Shown: positions 62,301-64,000 of the stretch, one piece after another | How positions within the stretch are numbered: position 1 is the first letter of the stretch | How the letters are laid out: each line of letters opens with the position of its first letter | Assembly: GCA_966424055.1 (NCBI GenBank) | Contig: CBJLMB010000003.1 | Coordinates: 174,425-238,424, forward strand | Length of the DNA stretch: 64,000 nt | Source: Deminuibacter sp966424055 | GTDB lineage: Bacteria; Bacteroidota; Bacteroidia; Chitinophagales; Chitinophagaceae | Direction: 5' to 3' | Translations under genes and position numbers: made by a program | The notes under the pieces: model-generated | What the model was told of the DNA's origin: nothing | The model's database searches: none | What the model saw: the letters and a program-made list of their open reading frames with translations, nothing else

Positions 62301-62406
62301 TAAAACAGGTATGTCTACTTCCGGTGGTATACCTTCTGCAGGCATCGAATACCAGCCTTATCCTTCTGCCAGAACATTTACCCTGGGCGTTAACTTTTCT
62401 CTTTAA
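59353..62406 (+). CDS. SusC/RagA-family TonB-linked outer membrane transporter
   Basis: This 1017-residue protein has a signal peptide (cut near LFAQ), then a carboxypeptidase-regulatory-like domain (VTGTVTDEKGNPIQGASVLV), the plug with VVGYGTVRKKDLTGSVASV, VRIRGNSALTGTGQPLYVVD and AIYGSRAAYGVVLVTTKRGQ, and a barrel ending FTLGVNFSL. Diverged from the susC-1 product (similar plug, different barrel loops), so it probably takes a different ligand. No STN domain. It follows gldH by 291 bp and is preceded by the shared palindrome. Confidence 0.95.
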   Translation: MSMTITNLLKCILLCTLVCCSFSYPLFAQSKTVTGTVTDEKGNPIQGASVLVKGSRSGTSTDASGAFKLSAPASASTIIVSYVGYVQQELAIGSSPLTVSLKPEGSALNEVVVVGYGTVRKKDLTGSVASVQAKDFNKGTFTAPDQLIQGKVAGVQILSNSGQPGAANTVRIRGNSALTGTGQPLYVVDGVPLDGRSARPGVYVPELGNVPGGNALNFINPFDIASVDVLKDASATAIYGSRAAYGVVLVTTKRGQTGQPKLDVGASVGISNIMRRIKVLNGDEYRQALQKWNLGNSNDKGSNVNALDAILRTAVTQNYNIGISGGNENAKYRLSTGLLDQQGIIKKSDFKKYSVALNSNFKFLESKKLGVDINVIANQYLEHIPPITNDAGFGNSLIGQALQWNPTEALYNADGSLNIKQGSAAVNPVAMSQAYNDKSKVTTILGSISPYFKITKDLEYRMQYSINYSSGNRRTYVTGNINLNTFGINANPPSGLGWANIANTELTTQQVTHTLNYNKKLSADLNLNALVGYEYLKFNNKGSYMNGLGPAQAGGFGNYGLDLTDYIQFSNAAGRNITSFVDPVSELQSYFGRVVLNYKERYLVTGTFRADGSTKFGKNNRYGYFPSFAAAWNISNESFFEKGFFNLLKLRGGWGKTGNQEFPAGASQARWSFTNNGALAQATNDNPNLKWQSDKQYNLGLDFAILRNRISGSVDYFHKTTSDLLYPSAAIQPAAAGSVVTWINLPGKITNKGFEVLLNGTIVQQKDFTWDLGVNATFLKNNVTGMSAPIYTGQLNGQGVSGTLVEIINNNLPINAFYTRTFTGIDKATGQSVYPNGDSLSYQGNPNPTTLLGITTTLSYKKLSLTANMNGAFGHKIYNNTFNNVVNVSNLRGARNIAEAFYNEPVQESLSNRVTSSSRFIEKGNYLKMANVTLSYNVGDIAHVIKGLNIYVTGQNLFVITKFKGFDPEVNVDKSSGTPGADSKTGMSTSGGIPSAGIEYQPYPSARTFTLGVNFSL

Positions 62407-62424
62407 TTAAAAAAACTTGCTTAT

Positions 62425-63954
62425 ATGAATTACAGAAAAATATTGTTGATATCCTCCGGCGTGCTGCTGATGGCATCCTGTACCAAGCTGAATGAAAAAA
62501 TCCAGGGTGAGGCAACGCAGGATCAGATAGGTGGTGCCGGTGGGTCGGCTGAAGCATTGCTGAAAGGTGTTTATAATTCCATGCGCGTGCCTTACCAGAG
62601 CAACGACCAGGTGTTTGCTTTGTCAGAAATGAGCACCGACGAGCAGATTGCACCCACACGTGGCGGCGACTGGGATGACAATGGTGTATGGCGTGTATTG
62701 CACGAACACAAATGGGATGGCGACAATATCCATATCCGCGATGCATTTAATAACCTGGGTGGTGTTATTTATACGGCAACCAATATCCTGCAATTTAATC
62801 CCTCTGCACAGCAGGCGGCAGAAGCCAGGTTTGTACGCGCTTTTGCCATGTTCAATGTACTGGATTTTTATAACCAGGTGCCTTACCGGGAACCCGGAGA
62901 AAAAGTAACAGTGCCTGCCAAGGTTAGAACAGGTATGGATGCATTGAACTATATTATCGGTGAAGTAAATGCCGTAATGAAAGACCTGCCCGATGCGCCC
63001 GTAACCAAAGCAACCAAAGATGCTGCCCGGGTTTTGCTGATGAAATGCTACCTGAATAAGGGCGTTATTGCCAACAGGGCTGCTCCTACTTTTGATGCAG
63101 GTGATATGACGCATGTCATCGCACTAGCAGATTCGCTTACCGGCAAATACAGTTTCAGCACCAATTATTTTGACAATTTTGCGCCCAATAACGGCAGCCT
63201 TTCCAAAGAGAATATTTTCACCGCAGAGAATGTGGGTGGTGTGGATGGCGGCGGTTTAAATGCACTCTGGCACACCGTGATGCACTATAACCAAAGCCCT
63301 CCCGGATGGAACGGCTGGGCTACCCTGTCTGATTTTTATAACAAATTTGAAGCAGGTGATGTAAGACGTGGTGTGGCTTATCCCACCAATGGGCCTGCTA
63401 ACCCCGGTAAAAGGGTGAATGTGGGTTTCCTGGCAGGCCAGCAATACGATCTTACTTCAGATGCACCACTTACTGACAGAACAGGCGCGCCGTTGATATT
63501 CACCCCCGAAGTGCATAGCATAGAAACAGGTAACAACCTGGAAGTAACAGGCATCAGGGTAGTGAAATACGTACCGGATTATGTGAATGATGGTAATGGT
63601 AAAGTAGACAATGATTTTGTTTACTACCGCTATCCCGATGTATTGCTGATGAAAGCGGAAGCCATCCTGCGTGGCGGCAGCGGAAGCACTGAATCTGCTT
63701 TGTCTATTGTAAACCGCATACGCCAGAACCGCGGCGCTTCTGCATTGACAGCTTTAACGCTGGACAATTTATTGGATGAGCGTGGACGTGAATTGTACTG
63801 GGAATGCTATCGCCGGCAGGACCTCATCCGCTTTGGCAAGTTCCTGACGCCATGGCAGGAGAAACCATCAGACGATCCTAAGTACCTGCTTTTCCCCATT
63901 CCCAATCAGCAGCTGGCCGTTAATCCCAACCTGAAAAAGAACCCGGGGTATTGA
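62425..63954 (+). CDS. SusD/RagB-family nutrient-binding lipoprotein
   Basis: This 509-residue lipoprotein (LLMASCTKL, Cys at about 17) follows susC-2 by 18 bp. It contains the N-terminal TPR region (AEARFVRAFAMFNVLDFYNQ, AARVLLMKCYLNKG) and the SusD C-domain (YYRYPDVLLMKAEAILRGGS, DNLLDERGRELYWECYRRQD). It ends with LFPIPNQQLAVNPNLKKNPGY, the standard SusD C-terminus. Genes that could show the substrate would lie beyond the right edge. Confidence 0.95.
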   Translation: MNYRKILLISSGVLLMASCTKLNEKIQGEATQDQIGGAGGSAEALLKGVYNSMRVPYQSNDQVFALSEMSTDEQIAPTRGGDWDDNGVWRVLHEHKWDGDNIHIRDAFNNLGGVIYTATNILQFNPSAQQAAEARFVRAFAMFNVLDFYNQVPYREPGEKVTVPAKVRTGMDALNYIIGEVNAVMKDLPDAPVTKATKDAARVLLMKCYLNKGVIANRAAPTFDAGDMTHVIALADSLTGKYSFSTNYFDNFAPNNGSLSKENIFTAENVGGVDGGGLNALWHTVMHYNQSPPGWNGWATLSDFYNKFEAGDVRRGVAYPTNGPANPGKRVNVGFLAGQQYDLTSDAPLTDRTGAPLIFTPEVHSIETGNNLEVTGIRVVKYVPDYVNDGNGKVDNDFVYYRYPDVLLMKAEAILRGGSGSTESALSIVNRIRQNRGASALTALTLDNLLDERGRELYWECYRRQDLIRFGKFLTPWQEKPSDDPKYLLFPIPNQQLAVNPNLKKNPGY

Positions 63955-64000
63955 GTGTCACGAATAAACAGCAGTCTCAAAATAGTTCTTTGAATCTGTT

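Overview
This window looks like a chromosomal segment of a Bacteroidota bacterium, most likely of the Chitinophagaceae (Chitinophaga/Niastella type). The grounds are two SusC/SusD pairs, the gliding lipoprotein gene gldH, OmpA/SusE-style surface lipoproteins, the enolase-divIC and serC-DUF1015 neighbourhoods, and several promoters of the TAnnTTTG (-7) type used by the Bacteroidota primary sigma factor. One tRNA gene, tRNA-Arg(CCT), is present. No rRNA, prophage, insertion sequence or CRISPR array was seen.

Layout. 0-4 kb is an accessory patch: a broken HigB toxin with an intact-looking HigA antitoxin, an acyltransferase, and a mobile mystery protein A/B pair (XRE regulator plus Fic protein) preceded by four operator-like sites spaced exactly 33 bp apart. 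4-8.5 kb holds two secreted beta-propeller glycoside hydrolase-like proteins around a secreted serine hydrolase. 8.5-17 kb is a mixture of small genes: an SDR, an AraC-VOC pair, the tRNA, a TPR membrane protein, a tandem DUF4242 protein, and a secreted DRGH nuclease with a NuiA-like nuclease inhibitor. 17-27 kb has an alpha-L-rhamnosidase, a TonB-dependent receptor, a nitrilase-family hydrolase, a DinB protein and a GH114-like lipoprotein whose TIM-barrel halves are in swapped order. 27-32 kb has housekeeping genes (TPR, DUF1015, serC, DUF502). 32-39 kb is a TetR-TolC-adaptor-RND efflux operon with a clear operator overlapping its promoter. 39-50 kb is largely core: TIGR00266/AIM24, a Bax inhibitor-1 homologue, a polysaccharide deacetylase, korA (without korB beside it), nth, divIC, eno and ligA.

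50-64 kb is the most coherent unit. A Nudix-fold NrtR/AraR-type regulator with a degenerate Nudix box is followed by a susC-susD-susE operon; yicC and gldH come next, then a second susC-susD pair runs to the right edge. A strict 17-bp palindrome, TGTGTA-N5-TACACA, occurs twice upstream of the first susC and once just upstream of the second susC. The simplest reading is one regulon in which the adjacent Nudix regulator controls both nutrient-uptake operons. The first operon also has a long leader with a terminator-like hairpin. No glycoside hydrolase lies beside either susCD pair within the window.

The intergenic regions carry several low-complexity or tandem repeat families (near 1.7, 5.6, 12.6, 16.0 and 44.1 kb) that are not coding and whose role is unknown.
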